DNA from: Arcuatula senhousia | Lineage: Eukaryota; Mollusca; Bivalvia; Mytilida; Mytilidae | Assembly (NCBI GenBank): GCA_963971305.1 | Contig: OZ020305.1 | Span: 12,557,001 to 12,621,000 of the forward strand | DNA length: 64,000 bases | Reading direction: 5' to 3' | Part shown: positions 47,501-56,421 of the stretch, one piece after another | How positions within the stretch are numbered: position 1 is the stretch's first letter | Layout of the letters: the number at the start of each line of letters is the position of its first letter | The notes under the pieces: model-generated | Told to the model about the DNA's origin: nothing | What the model saw: only the letters and a program-made list of their open reading frames with translations | Database searches by the model: none | Translations under genes and position numbers: made by a program

Positions 47501-50500
47501 AAATAATCAATAAAATGAGCTACATTATGTAATGGTGTTCCGCATTTTTTTTCACGAGAAAGTAAGGTCACCCGAGGGCTTGTCCCGAGGGTGACCTTTC
47601 TTTTCGAGGGGAAAGAAATGCCGGGTCACATATCATCTAGGGTGATAACTGTTATATTATATCGAATATTTAAATGAAACAATTCAATATTAAACTTTGA
47701 AACATATTTCTGACATTTCAACCTTTTTTATCATTGGAAAAAAATCCAGCTCATACAATGTTCAAGAAAGAAGCGCGGGTCTCACGTGCAAAATCTCACG
47801 AGAGGGTGACCTTACTATGCGACCCAACGACTATCGGTTGATCCAGCGGAATATCACATGTCACATGACTGCGTCCTAGCGAATCACAATACAGATTTTT
47901 ATATGATTATATAACACAGATGGGTCCAGTCCTAACCTGTATGGCAAGTGGACCAAAGAACCTGTCCAAAAGTCAGTTCTTGGTTCACTCTGGACAGCAT
48001 TCTGGTCAGCTTTAGTGGACCGTGGACCGGTCTGAACTTCGCTTTAATAGCGGACTTTGTCCTTTGTCTGCTTTCTATTCCTATCCCAGGACATTTTTAA
48101 GTTGACCTGACCACAGGTCTGGTCTGGTTTTAGCTGACCAGACCTCTGGTCAGGACAGCTCTTAGCTGACAAGACCTTTGGTCAGGACAGCTATTAGCTG
48201 ACCAGACTAAAGGTCAGGACAGCTATTAACTGACCAGACTAAAGGTCAGGACAGCTCTTAGCTGACCAGACTCCTGGTCAGGTCAGCTGCTGTTCAGTCA
48301 AGATAGTGAACCTGACCAGACAAAGCGGACCGCGGTCCACTCCAACAGACCAAGGTTCACTTTCCGGACAGCTCAAACTGACCTGACCTGACCAAAATAG
48401 CTGTCCAAAAGTCTGCTTTTTGTCCACTTTTGTACAGGTTAGGACTGGACCCATCTGTATTATGTATTTTGTATTTACAAAATGTCATAGTATCGGAATT
48501 CAGTAATAAATTGTGTTTTGTCATTACTACATCATGATTTAAATAAAATTTATGTCACAAACCTTTGAAAATGTAGTTAAAAAATGAGTTATAAAAAATG
48601 TTGTTAACGCAAATCAACAGGTTTTAGAGAATACTACATACCCTAATTCTTATTTTCTATTTAATATTTATGAAAAAAATGGTAACCTTTTATTTTTCAG
48701 CTATTTATTGTGTTGAGTGTTTTGATGACTTGAATAATCTCTGCACAGTCTGTATGAAGCCAATTGATTACGGAGAGTGTTTGACATCTGTTGTTTTTAT
48801 CTAATTCTTTCCAATGTTTCAATAATACTCTTTTTAATTGTCTGATTGCTGGGTTGAAAGTTGTAACAAAAACTAAAGTGTTCGATTTATGTTTTTGTTT
48901 AGTTTTAAGTAAATCATTTCGTTTAAAATGTTTTGTTTCATTCATTATTGTTTCTATTTCTTCAGCTTTATATCCTCTATTTAGTAATCTCATTCTAAAC
49001 AATTCTAGTATTTTTTTTAATTCATTCGTATCACTTGTATTACGAATGTGGCGTATTATCTCGCCTTTTACAAATCCTTTAAACACACTTTTTGGATGTG
49101 AACTAGATCTGTCTAAGTATTGAAATGTATCTGTTTTTTTAGTAAATGTTTTAATATCTAATATACCACATGTTTCGAATCTTCTACCTTTATAAATTGT
49201 TGTATCTAGAAATGTTATTTCACAGCGTGATATTTCATATGTAAATTTTAGATGCTTATGAATTCGATTTGCTAATTCAAAGAATTCATAGATTTCTGTT
49301 TCATTTCCTTTGTAGATGATAATAGCATCATCGCGGAATCTTTTGCAAAGAATAATATTTTTTGTATATTTAAAATTTCTTAATATTCTTTCAACAATTT
49401 CGTACATTCTTATATCGGCTAGTTCTGCCGAGGCTGCTCCGCCCATGGGAACTCCTATCTTTTGTCTGTATATTTTTCCTTCAAATGTAAATTCATTGTT
49501 TTCTACGATAATTTTCAATAACTCCATTAGTTTAGATCTTGGAGGCATAGGTATTTGTAGGGTAGATGTATCTATTTCGTTCAAAGCTCTGTTAGTGGCT
49601 TCTAAAATTTCATTGCTTTCAAACATTGTGTACATGTTTGATGCGTCAAAAGTAACTAAGTAAACATCTTCAGGAAGATGTAGATTTTCGATTATTTGAA
49701 TTAAATGTTTTGTGTCTTTTAAATATCGATCTCTGCTTTGAACTATGCTCACAAGAAAATAATCAATAAAATGAGCTACATTATGTAATGGTGTTCCGCA
49801 TTTTTTTTCACGAGAAAGTAAGGTCACCCGAGGGCTTGTCCCGAGGGTGACCTTTCTTTTCGAGGGGAAAGAAATGCCGGGTCACATATCATCTAGGGTG
49901 ATAACTGTTATATTATATCGAATATTTAAATGAAACAATTCAATATTAAACTTTGAAACATATTTCTGACATTTCAACCTTTTTTATCATTGGAAAAAAA
50001 TCCAGCTCATACAATGTTCAAGAAAGAAGCGCGGGTCTCACGTGCAAAATCTCACGAGAGGGTGACCTTACTATGCGACCCAACGACTACCGGTTGATCC
50101 AGCGGAATATCACATGTCACATGACTGCGTCCTAGCGAATCACAATACAGATTTTTATATGATTATATAACACAGATGGGTCCAGTCCTAACCTGTATGG
50201 CAAGTGGACCAAAGAACCTGTCCAAAAGTCAGTTCTTGGTTCACTCTGGACAGCATTCTGGTCAGCTTTAGTGGACCGTGGACCGGTCTGAACTTCGCTT
50301 TAATAGCGGACTTTGTCCTTTGTCTGCTTTCTATTCCTATCCCAGGACATTTTTAAGTTGACCTGACCACAGGTCTGGTCTGGTTTTAGCTGACCAGACC
50401 TCTGGTCAGGACAGCTCTTAGCTGACAAGACCTTTGGTCAGGACAGCTATTAGCTGACCAGACTAAAGGTCAGGACAGCTATTAACTGACCAGACTAAAG

Positions 50501-51856
50501 GTCAGGACAGCTCTTAGCTGACCAGACTCCTGGTCAGGTCAGCTGCTGTTCAGTCAAGATAGTGAACCTGACCAGACAAAGCGGACCGCGGTCCACTCCA
50601 ACAGACCAAGGTTCACTTTCCGGACAGCTCAAACTGACCTGACCTGACCAAAATAGCTGTCCAAAAGTCTGCTTTTTGTCCACTTTTGTACAGGTTAGGA
50701 CTGGACCCATCTGTATTATGTATTTTGTATTTACAAAATGTCATAGTATCGGAATTCAGTAATAAATTGTGTTTTGTCATTACTACATCATGATTTAAAT
50801 AAAATTTATGTCACAAACCTTTGAAAATGTAGTTAAAAAATGAGTTATAAAAAATGTTGTTAACGCAAATCAACAGGTTTTAGAGAATACTACATACCCT
50901 AATTCTTATTTTCTATTTAATATTTATGAAAAAAATGGTAACCTTTTATTTTTCAGCTATTTATTGTGTTGAGTGTTTTGATGACTTGAATAATCTCTGC
51001 ACAGTCTGTATGAAGCCAATTGATTACGGTGATTTGTCTGACTTTAGCGAAGAGAGGTAATATGTTCTAAACAAGGATTGATTCTATATTATGTTCCGGC
51101 AACGACATGTCGGGAGGCATTAAGTTTTACTCATGTCCGAACGAATTTCCGCCAAGCCTATCTTAGAGAATGATTTTACGTGAGAATGATTTTAATCTTG
51201 GTATGATGGTTTAAAATCATAAATTGTACGTCCCAGCAACTTTCAGACCTGTCAAACTTCTACTTCCTGTTTGGGGTCAGTTGCGGCATCCGCGTACCAT
51301 GGATGCTTATCTTTATTTTATATCCAATTAAAAACTGTATTCTCAATTTCAAAAACATATTTGAGAATTTACTTTTTCATTATGTAAAACAGATGTGAAA
51401 GTCTATGCCTCGTTTACCAAAGAAAACAGTTTTGAAATTGATCGAAGATTTCTTCAACTTCATGATACATTCTTAAAATCAAACAAACTTCTGTATAGAA
51501 TTTGAAAAGTTGCTAATCGTATATAACTATATATCTATTTATGAAAATGTTGCTGTTACCTTAGAGATTCGAGTGAAGATGAGGAAGAATTCTTAAAGAA
51601 GAAAGAAGAAGCTAAACAAAGACGTGAAAAACGAAAAGCTGAAGCCGCCGAAAAAACCCACAGCCAAATGTTGCTGAGATACGGCTTCGTTCCCGGTGGT
51701 GCCCCAGAGGACGTCCTAGCGCTAACAAAGAAGAAAGAAAATGAATCTGATGCTATATCAGATGATATAAGCGTTGTTCTGACTGAAGATCTTTTATCTG
51801 ACGATTTGTTATCGATCAATACTTTGGATCTTGAAAACGAAAATGAATTAAAATGA
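34621..51856 (+). CDS. DC-STAMP domain protein (DCST1/DCST2-like), 3' ten exons
   Basis: Exons 34621-34694, 36381-36446, 36979-37192, 37975-38132, 38667-38831, 39411-39578, 40150-40390, 45594-45721, 50957-51056 and 51565-51856 join in one frame through GT-AG introns to give 534 residues and a TGA. The product is a multi-pass membrane protein. KKMFEFNVTINYDYEY begins the DC-STAMP domain, followed by membrane segments (ITIIFVFIRA, VVVLGIAACHAAFYLM, FGLCLFLVVFESYGL). A C-terminal Cys/His cluster (CLCC, HCENSGCGG, YCVECF, CTVCM) is RING-like. The tail is acidic and lysine-rich. Known members of this family (C. elegans SPE-42/SPE-49, Drosophila Sneaky, mammalian DCST1/2) act in sperm at gamete fusion; that role here is inference. 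The N-terminal third and the start codon are not found in the window. The first two exons are the least certain. Confidence 0.8.
35930..35995 (+). ncRNA. Decayed hammerhead-like element copy
   Basis: AGACTAAACGCGCATAGG and GTAGCAAAATTTGTTATCTG line up with the 3' half of the hammerhead at 61,728-61,775 (AGACGAAACGCGCGTAAG). The CTGATGA core and intact GAAA are lost, so this copy should be inactive. Confidence 0.5.
36381..36446 (+). CDS. DCST-like exon (candidate)
   Basis: TTTTTCAG acceptor and GTAAGT donor. Encodes TDLLCLIATLIKSLLPTQMF-G and joins in phase to PVKAAVMDIKKMFEF. Confidence 0.55.
36979..37192 (+). CDS. DCST-like exon, start of DC-STAMP domain
   Basis: TATTTTAG acceptor and GTATGT donor. 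Contains MDIKKMFEFNVTINYDYEYN and the membrane segment NFAMITIIFVFIR. Confidence 0.85.
37755..37830 (+). ncRNA. Decayed hammerhead-like element copy
   Basis: AAGTCTCAAATAGACAAAAC and GGGCATCGGGCATAGC align with stem II (GTC/GAC kept), the GAAA box (changed to AAAA) and stem III of the copy at 61.7 kb. CTGATGA is replaced by AGGTTA-like sequence. Confidence 0.45.
37975..38132 (+). CDS. DCST-like exon
   Basis: TTATTTTAG acceptor and GTAAAT donor. Encodes AIIYRQKYLTNDKFDNLYIT, then IFPLTDKEEKKYVAS. Confidence 0.85.
38667..38831 (+). CDS. DCST-like exon
   Basis: TTTTTTTCAG acceptor and GTAATT donor. Encodes SFKMARNEKRKVTKGVVVLG and a membrane segment ending YGLWWLLNMM. Frames that open upstream of the acceptor are intronic. 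Confidence 0.85.
39411..39578 (+). CDS. DCST-like exon
   Basis: TTCTTTATAG acceptor and GTAAGC donor. Encodes VPPHLKMHVQGNGAMADMYR through the Cys-containing loop TTKCLPIPFEPN. It has no initiating Met, so it is an internal exon. Confidence 0.8.
40150..40390 (+). CDS. DCST-like exon
   Basis: CATTTTTTAG acceptor and GTAATT donor. Encodes the last membrane segment (FGLCLFLVVFESYGLRLRH), then a basic cytoplasmic stretch with FFPNRETERAAWLYN, a pattern typical of the family. Confidence 0.9.
41325..41540 (+). mobile_element. RT element 3' fragment interrupted by poly(A) insertion
   Basis: Contains GTTGATTGATATTCAGTTAT, CCCGTTCTTGTTGGTGTTTA, CGGACTTCTGACATTCGG and GGTACCTCTGCTTCTT, the conserved 3' end of the family. 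It is split at 41,461. Confidence 0.7.
41449..41521 (+). mobile_element. Poly(A)-only insertion with 12-bp target duplication
   Basis: ATACCCAATTGG at 41449-41460 and again at 41510-41521 flanks ~49 bases of GT, poly(A), TT and poly(A). Other copies of the host element read straight through (ATACCCCATTGGTACC). This fits retroposition that inserted little more than a tail. Confidence 0.75.
42280..42835 (+). mobile_element. Degraded RT element remnant
   Basis: The translation includes YGVHVSQLSRFSR, similar to YGVYVSQLIRYSR in the copy at 43.2 kb. The conserved 3' end blocks follow to GGTACCACTGCTTCTT. Frameshifts and changes in catalytic parts are present. Confidence 0.65.
42950..43740 (+). 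mobile_element. RT element remnant with YIDD motif
   Basis: The frame reads YIDDVLSLNNS, an in-frame stop, FGDFLHLIYPQELEIKDTT, then SYLDLHLEIDSQGRLSTRLY, YDKRDDFNFPIVNFPF, YGVYVSQLIRYSRACGTYID, KKFYGRHHALIDKYGISIS and a stop at 43,452-43,454. The conserved non-coding 3' end follows. Only the last part of an RT and its C-terminal extension remain. The clade is not assigned. Confidence 0.75.
44270..44760 (+). mobile_element. Degraded RT element remnant
   Basis: Contains KFYGRHHVLVYKYGISISQM-like sequence, then a diverged 3' end variant (GTTTTATGATGTTGATTACC, CTTTGGTACACCTTTACTTC). The same variant recurs at 62.3-62.7 kb. Confidence 0.65.
45594..45721 (+). CDS. DCST-like exon, first half of RING-like domain
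   Basis: TTATTTTTAG acceptor and GTAATA donor. Encodes YPILGKLFKYLGWERKLCLC and the metal-binding candidates CLCC, HC and GCG. The 5.2-kb intron before it is full of retroelement debris. The intron after it carries the tandem duplication. Confidence 0.85.
45738..47646 (-). mobile_element. Penelope-like fragment bounded by inverted ends
   Basis: ATCACCCTAG (45738-45747) with GTGACCC is inverted at 47623-47646 (GGGTCAC, CTAGGGTGAT). CACGAGAAAGTAAGGTCACC occurs in direct orientation at both ends (45,774 and 47,551). At the right end it forms a long stem-loop with GGGTGACCTT. No target duplication is clear. Confidence 0.5.
46453..47571 (-). CDS. Penelope-like reverse transcriptase fragment, copy 1
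   Basis: 372 codons on the minus strand. Visible RT signatures are GTPLHNVAHFIDYFL, motif A VTFDASNMYTMF, motif B GVPMGGAASAELAD, catalytic FRDDAI, CEITFLDTTIYKG, DTFQYLDRSSSHPKSVF and the linker PIIAYRRNRNIADL. These fit Penelope-like elements rather than LINE or LTR RTs. The N-terminal region and the GIY-YIG endonuclease expected at the C-terminus are absent, so the element is incomplete. FRDD replaces the usual YxDD. The apparent start lies in the terminal stem-loop and may not be natural. Confidence 0.8.
   Translation of the reverse strand: MTLLSREKKCGTPLHNVAHFIDYFLVSIVQSRDRYLKDTKHLIQIIENLHLPEDVYLVTFDASNMYTMFESNEILEATNRALNEIDTSTLQIPMPPRSKLMELLKIIVENNEFTFEGKIYRQKIGVPMGGAASAELADIRMYEIVERILRNFKYTKNIILCKRFRDDAIIIYKGNETEIYEFFELANRIHKHLKFTYEISRCEITFLDTTIYKGRRFETCGILDIKTFTKKTDTFQYLDRSSSHPKSVFKGFVKGEIIRHIRNTSDTNELKKILELFRMRLLNRGYKAEEIETIMNETKHFKRNDLLKTKQKHKSNTLVFVTTFNPAIRQLKRVLLKHWKELDKNNRCQTLFTDKPIIAYRRNRNIADLTSK
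47916..48458. mobile_element. 543-bp palindromic MITE, copy 1
   Basis: Begins ACAGATGGGTCCAGTCCTAA and ends with its reverse complement (TTAGGACTGGACCCATCTGT), giving ~26-bp terminal inverted repeats. The centre holds about five ~32-bp units built on AGCTGACCAGAC and GGTCAGGACAGCT, themselves inverted, so the whole element could fold on itself. No target duplication is obvious. No ORF. Confidence 0.8.
48697..49827 (-). CDS. Penelope-like reverse transcriptase fragment, copy 2
   Basis: Same protein as copy 1 up to CQTL. It then runs antisense through the truncated RING exon (SVINWLHTDCAEIIQVIKTL), a fusion created by the tandem duplication. It is not expected to be functional. Confidence 0.8.
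   Translation of the reverse strand: MTLLSREKKCGTPLHNVAHFIDYFLVSIVQSRDRYLKDTKHLIQIIENLHLPEDVYLVTFDASNMYTMFESNEILEATNRALNEIDTSTLQIPMPPRSKLMELLKIIVENNEFTFEGKIYRQKIGVPMGGAASAELADIRMYEIVERILRNFKYTKNIILCKRFRDDAIIIYKGNETEIYEFFELANRIHKHLKFTYEISRCEITFLDTTIYKGRRFETCGILDIKTFTKKTDTFQYLDRSSSHPKSVFKGFVKGEIIRHIRNTSDTNELKKILELFRMRLLNRGYKAEEIETIMNETKHFKRNDLLKTKQKHKSNTLVFVTTFNPAIRQLKRVLLKHWKELDKNNRCQTLSVINWLHTDCAEIIQVIKTLNTINS
48701..48773 (+). pseudogene. Truncated duplicate of the RING-like exon
   Basis: The acceptor and the first 73 of 100 bases of exon 50957-51056 are repeated here. The 2,256-bp duplication breakpoint replaces the rest of the exon and its donor. If spliced in, translation would read about 12 foreign residues and stop, removing the end of the RING-like domain and the tail. 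Confidence 0.85.
48774..51029 (+). repeat. 2,256-bp tandem duplication, copy 2
   Basis: Begins AGAGTGTTTGACATCTG joined directly to the truncated exon TTACGG, and ends within the intact exon at 51,029. Confidence 0.9.
50172..50714. mobile_element. 543-bp palindromic MITE, copy 2
   Basis: Copy produced by the 2,256-bp tandem duplication, not an independent insertion. Confidence 0.8.
50957..51056 (+). CDS. DCST-like exon, second half of RING-like domain
   Basis: TATTTTTCAG acceptor and GTAATA donor. Encodes AIYCVECFDDLNNLCTVCMK with four Cys, then PIDYGDLSDFSEE. This is the intact member of the duplicated pair. Confidence 0.9.
51565..51856 (+). CDS. DCST-like terminal exon
   Basis: TTACCTTAG acceptor. 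Encodes a charged helix (KKKEEAKQRREKRKAEAAEK), then LLRYGFVPGGAPEDVLAL and an acidic serine-rich end, with stop TGA at 51854-51856. Confidence 0.85.
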
Positions 51857-51951
51857 TAAGTGTATGATTAAATGATGTTATAATATTATTATTACTAAAA
51901 ATGGATGTATTGATACATGGAACCTACTTTGATCTTTGATAAATCCAGCTC

Positions 51952-51957
51952 AATAAA
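51952..51957 (+). terminator. Polyadenylation signal AATAAA
   Basis: AATAAA lies 96 bp after the stop codon of the DCST-like gene, a plausible short 3' UTR. Confidence 0.55.
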
Positions 51958-53350
51958 AGGGCGCATTCAGCCAAAAATGTCATTTAACGGAAAAACGGTT
52001 TTCTTTTCTACTTGAATACTTATCATAGGCGCGAAAATAATAAATGTAACTTTTATGTCTGCATTGTTTTGTCCTTTCTTTTGGACATTTGAGATTGATC
52101 CTCCAAGTTCGGTGGTTTTCTTATTACTCGAAGCCTTATTTTATTTAAATCATCGGTTTTCTTGCAACAAATATTTTAAAATGTTAATTTGAGGCAATCT
52201 GCCTTGAACAAAAAAATATAAATGTTTGCCCCTCTCTCCACGTTAATACCTTTGAATTAAAGTCAAGAGCAATTTACATTTAGTTTAAAAATAAAATCAT
52301 TAAACAAGATCTAAACATAAGTTTATAAAAGTATTGATTACAATGGTATAAAAAAGTAGACATTCGGTTTTCATTCAAAAGTTACGGAAGAGTTATGTTA
52401 CTGTTTTAAGTTATTTAAATGAATGAAAATCATTTTATCTACAGTTTAATGAATCTCAATAGCTTAAAAGTTCTAAGTACATTTGCCTTACCATTAAGCG
52501 ATTTTAATATTCATATTTGCAAGATTTGTATGATTGAGATTCGCATAATGAATAGGTAAGGTTCTTAATGTACAGTATGCCAGAGATATAGATGTATTTT
52601 GTCAGTGGTTTTGTTACATTTTAACGTTTTGATTTCATCTAAATTTGATTGATTTCAAGTAGAGCGATACACCTTAGGATATCTTATAGAATTATTTAAT
52701 CGTTAACAGTGTATCTGTTAAAGAAACACCCTTTTATAAGTATCAGAAGATTGCAAAATTTGTTTTTGATGCATAGACTATAGGCCTGCTGACGACGTCT
52801 TTCTTTTGTTATCTTAGATAACAGTTTATTTTAATGGGAAAATGTCCATCAAAGTCTCGAGTTGTTTTCTTTTTCTATAACAACGTTCTATCTAAAAGAC
52901 ATAGAACCTATAAATTTTGCAATTTTTTTACATTGAATAAAAAGAACATATATCAAAAATTATTCTTTAAAAATTGCAAAAATGATTGGTTCTATGTCTT
53001 TAAATTAAAAACGACTTCGTTTGTTAACAACCTTTGGCTCTGTATCACATTTTTAGCAAATAGACGTATGTTGAGGTATTGCATGCTCTAAGGAAATCTA
53101 TTCCAACCACTCATCCTAAGGTCGTTTATTTATTTTTGATAAAAAAAAAACTTAAATAAATGTACATATTAGTTTACTCCATAAAATCTGGTGCAATAAA
53201 AGGAACAACGAATTCATATTACGACGTTTCTATGTATTTGTTAAAACAGTCTGCCTGTTTTATTTCTGTATGTTTGTTGTTTGTATGTTTTTGTTTTTAC
53301 TTATGAAATGCTGAAATTTTATTTGAATATTTAATTTCATACACATATAG
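51958..53350. other. Intergenic region, no gene recognised
   Basis: AT-rich, no repeat family seen elsewhere in the window. The missing first exon of the downstream B-box gene should lie here or further upstream, but I cannot identify it. An 85-codon frame at 52,834 has no recognisable features. Confidence 0.4.
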
Positions 53351-55007
53351 AAAAAGCGAGAAAAAGAAATGTGCAGGATGTCTACGAGATGGTGAGCATA
53401 GGAATGCTGAACTATGGTGTGAAGACTGCAAAGAAATGGTCTGCAACACATGTGGAAAATTCCACAAGAAACTTTCACCACCACACAGCATTATACAATG
53501 GTATGAAAAACTAGAAAGTGTACCAGAGCTATTGAAAGTATCGTCGACATGCAGCACACATGAGGGACGGCGTATTTCCTTGTATTGTAATGACCATGAT
53601 GTTTTGATTTGTGAACTTTGCACGTCCTTCAAGCACAAATCATGTAAACAGATACAACCTATTGGAAAAGCTGCTGAAAATGTTAAAAATGTTCCATCAT
53701 TAAAAGATGCTCAAAAGGAGATGGAAAGTATATGTTTGGTACGAGAAAAAATTGTGAAAGATGATTTAAACTATGATTCTAAAGACGCTAAAGTAAAACT
53801 GCGGAAAGAAATTGGAGAATGTAAAGAGAAAATCATTGCTCACTTAAATAGTCTTGAAGAGAGTCTTTTTAAAAATCTAGATGATGTTTTCGAAAGCAAC
53901 CCAACACTCTCTATTGATAAAGTACACATAACGTCAATAAAAGATACTCTTGAAAAATGGAAAAATGACATCGCAACATTAAAAGATGTGTCAAAAGTAG
54001 ACCAGTTTCAAATTGTAAAGTTCCTTTATGAAAAGATACGTAAAGAAGAAAAAATAAATGATGATTTATTGAAATGTATTAACAGACCATCAGTTAAATT
54101 TGAGCCATCCAATTTTGTGCTAGATCTCAAGTTATCATTTCCATCTCTCGGGAGATTAGAAGTGTTTAATGAATCAGTGCCCGAATCACCGTTATTAGAA
54201 ATTGAACAACCGTGCAAGTTTTTCGTCACCTACAAGAAATCTGCAAGTCCTGGGAAACTTCAACTTCTTTCATCATTTGAAACCTGCATCCTTGGCAAAG
54301 AAGTGAAAATTTACAGGGGATGTTTTTGGATGAAAAGGAAATTAATACTCAAAGAACTCAATGGCCATAACCTCTTCATATGTAACGTAGATGGATCTGA
54401 AAATTCCAAGATCGAACTTGACTATAACCCAAGCCGGATATGTATGTATGATAAAAATCAAGCTTTGGTAACGTCTGAACAAGACTTTATACAGGTTGTC
54501 AACATATCAAAACAAATCGCTGGTAGAAAAATTAAGGTCGGTAAAGAAACAACTTCAATTTGCAGTAGAAACGAAATTATTTGGGTAAAGGTTGGTTCCA
54601 ATAGACTAGTTTGTATGGACTTCGATGGGAAAACACTGGCCAAGCTTAAAACTTCATTTGATCCGTTCGAAATCTGTGCACATGAGTCAGGTGTTTTATA
54701 TTGCACCGCCATAAATGACGTAACAATATACGCCATAACCCAGAATGGTCAGGAACATGTGATCTTAGAGGACGTATTAGATTATCCAAGAGGACTTACA
54801 TTAGATGAAGACAACAATTTATACATTGCAGATTTTGGGGCCAATGAAATACACAAACTATCTGCGGATGGAGAAGACCACAGTATTGTTTTAACCCAAT
54901 CTGATGGAATTAAACAGCCAACAGGGATGTTTTTCAATCGTTATTCAAATGAACTACTAATTATCAACAATGAATTTAAGACTGTTTGTATTTATAAAGT
55001 ACCCTAA
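53351..55007 (+). CDS. B-box / coiled-coil / NHL-like protein (TRIM-like)
   Basis: The frame opens at 53,351 after a CACATATAG acceptor and runs 551 codons to TAA. Residues ~6-45 form a first B-box (CAGC, ELWCEDC, MVCNTCGKFH). Residues ~67-100 form a second (CSTHEGRRISLYCNDHD, then CELCTSFKH). Residues ~115-230 are a charged coiled coil (KVKLRKEIGECKEKIIAHLN). The C-terminal half looks like a beta-propeller, with NHL-like repeats near the end (DYPRGLTLDEDNNLYIADFG, GIKQPTGMFFNRYSNELLII). No RING precedes the B-boxes in this exon. The Met at 53,436 lies inside the first B-box, so it is unlikely to be the natural start; an upstream exon is expected. Bivalves carry many such genes, often linked to innate immunity; that role is inference. 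Confidence 0.8.
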
Positions 55008-55459
55008 ATTTTTAAAGTTGATCTTTTCATATGAATGTAGTATAAATGTGATAGTGTGGGGGAAAATTGATAAATTTGACCTTATAACCCAGTTGGGAAA
55101 GGTTGAAGGTCTTGACAATTCATTTATATGTCTAGACGAAGTATCGCATTTGTTTTAAGCATATAACTGTAATACAGATGAAAGTCAATTACCGATTACA
55201 TAAATAGCTCATTATTTAACATCATGTTTTTATGTCATGCTATTGACAATAACTTGAACTTTTTGAGACACTTGAACAACATAAGGCAATAACCTCTTAG
55301 AGATGATAAGTGTAAGCACGCAGTAAGATATGTAAACTCTGCTTCGGGTTAAAATTTTCGTTTTATTACAGTAACATAATATACACCATAAGATGCGACC
55401 TTTAATTCTTGACAATGTATCTTAATGTCATATGTTTAGTCTATGACGATATATTATTA
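55008..55459. other. Intergenic, no feature recognised
   Basis: 3' flank of the B-box gene. No AATAAA close to the stop and no repeat shared with other parts of the window. Confidence 0.4.
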
Positions 55460-56421
55460 TACCCCCCACTTCAAAAGTGGGGGGTATATAGTGATAGGGG
55501 TGTCCGTCCTTCCGTCCTTCCGTCCGTCCTTCCGTTACACTTCAGGGTACCCATCTCTTATCCGCAACTGCTCCTAAACCCCTTGATGGATTTTCATGAA
55601 ACTTACACACAATCTTTGTTACATAATGTTGATGTGCACCTACTATTTTAAAATTTGATCAGAATGATTTTTGGGGTTTCCCATAGCAAAACATGGACTT
55701 AGCCATTCGGCTACATGGGGGTACCCATCTCTTATCCACAACTCCTCCTAAACCCCTTGGTGGATTTTCATGAAACTTACACACAATCTTTGTGACATAA
55801 TGTAGATGTGCACCTACTATTTTAAAATTTGATCAGAATGATTTTTGGGGTTTCCCATAGCAAAACATGGACTTAGCCATTTGGCTACATGGGGGTACCA
55901 ATCTCTTATCCGCAACTCCTCCTAAACCCCTTGGTGGATTTTTTTGAAACTTACACACAATCTTTGTTACATAATGTAGATGTGCACCTACTATTTTAAA
56001 ATTTGATCAGAATGATTTTTGGGGTTTCCCATAGCAAAACATGGACTTAGCCATTCGGCTACATGGGGGTACCCATCTCTTATCCGCAACTCCTCCTAAA
56101 CCCCTTGATGGATTTTCATGAAACTTACACACAATTGTTGTGACATAATGTAGATGCGCACCTACTATTTTGAAATTTGATCAGAATGATTCTTGGGGTT
56201 TCCCATAGCAATACATGGACTCAGCCATTCGACTTCATGGGGGTGCCCATCTCTTATCCGCAACTCCTCCTAAACCCCTTGATGGATTTTCATGAAACTT
56301 ACACACAATCTCTGTGACATAATGTAGATGTGCATCTCCTATTTTAAAATTTGATCAGAATGATTTTGGGGGGGGGGGTGGGGGGTATTTATTTGTGAGC
56401 TGCGGCTCACAGTTTTTCTAG
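55460..56421 (+). mobile_element. Element H: hairpin-bounded, ~180-bp tandem units
   Basis: It starts with a stem-loop TACCCCCCACTT/AAGTGGGGGGTA (55460-55486). GTCCGTCC runs and about five ~175-180 bp units follow, each with CCATCTCTTATCCGCAACTC, TTCATGAAACTTACACAC and TTTGATCAGAATGATTTTTG. It ends with a stem-loop TGTGAGC/GCTCACA (56394-56411), TTTTT and CTAG at 56418-56421. The end layout matches the array families at 1-32 kb although the body is unrelated. Preceded by an (ATT)n-like sequence. Confidence 0.75.

Larger units (their letters stand above)
46518..48773 (+). repeat. 2,256-bp tandem duplication, copy 1
   Basis: Identical by eye to 48,774-51,029 apart from rare changes (for example GACTATCGG here, GACTACCGG there). 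It contains the RT fragment, a palindromic MITE and 73 bases of a RING exon. Confidence 0.9.
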
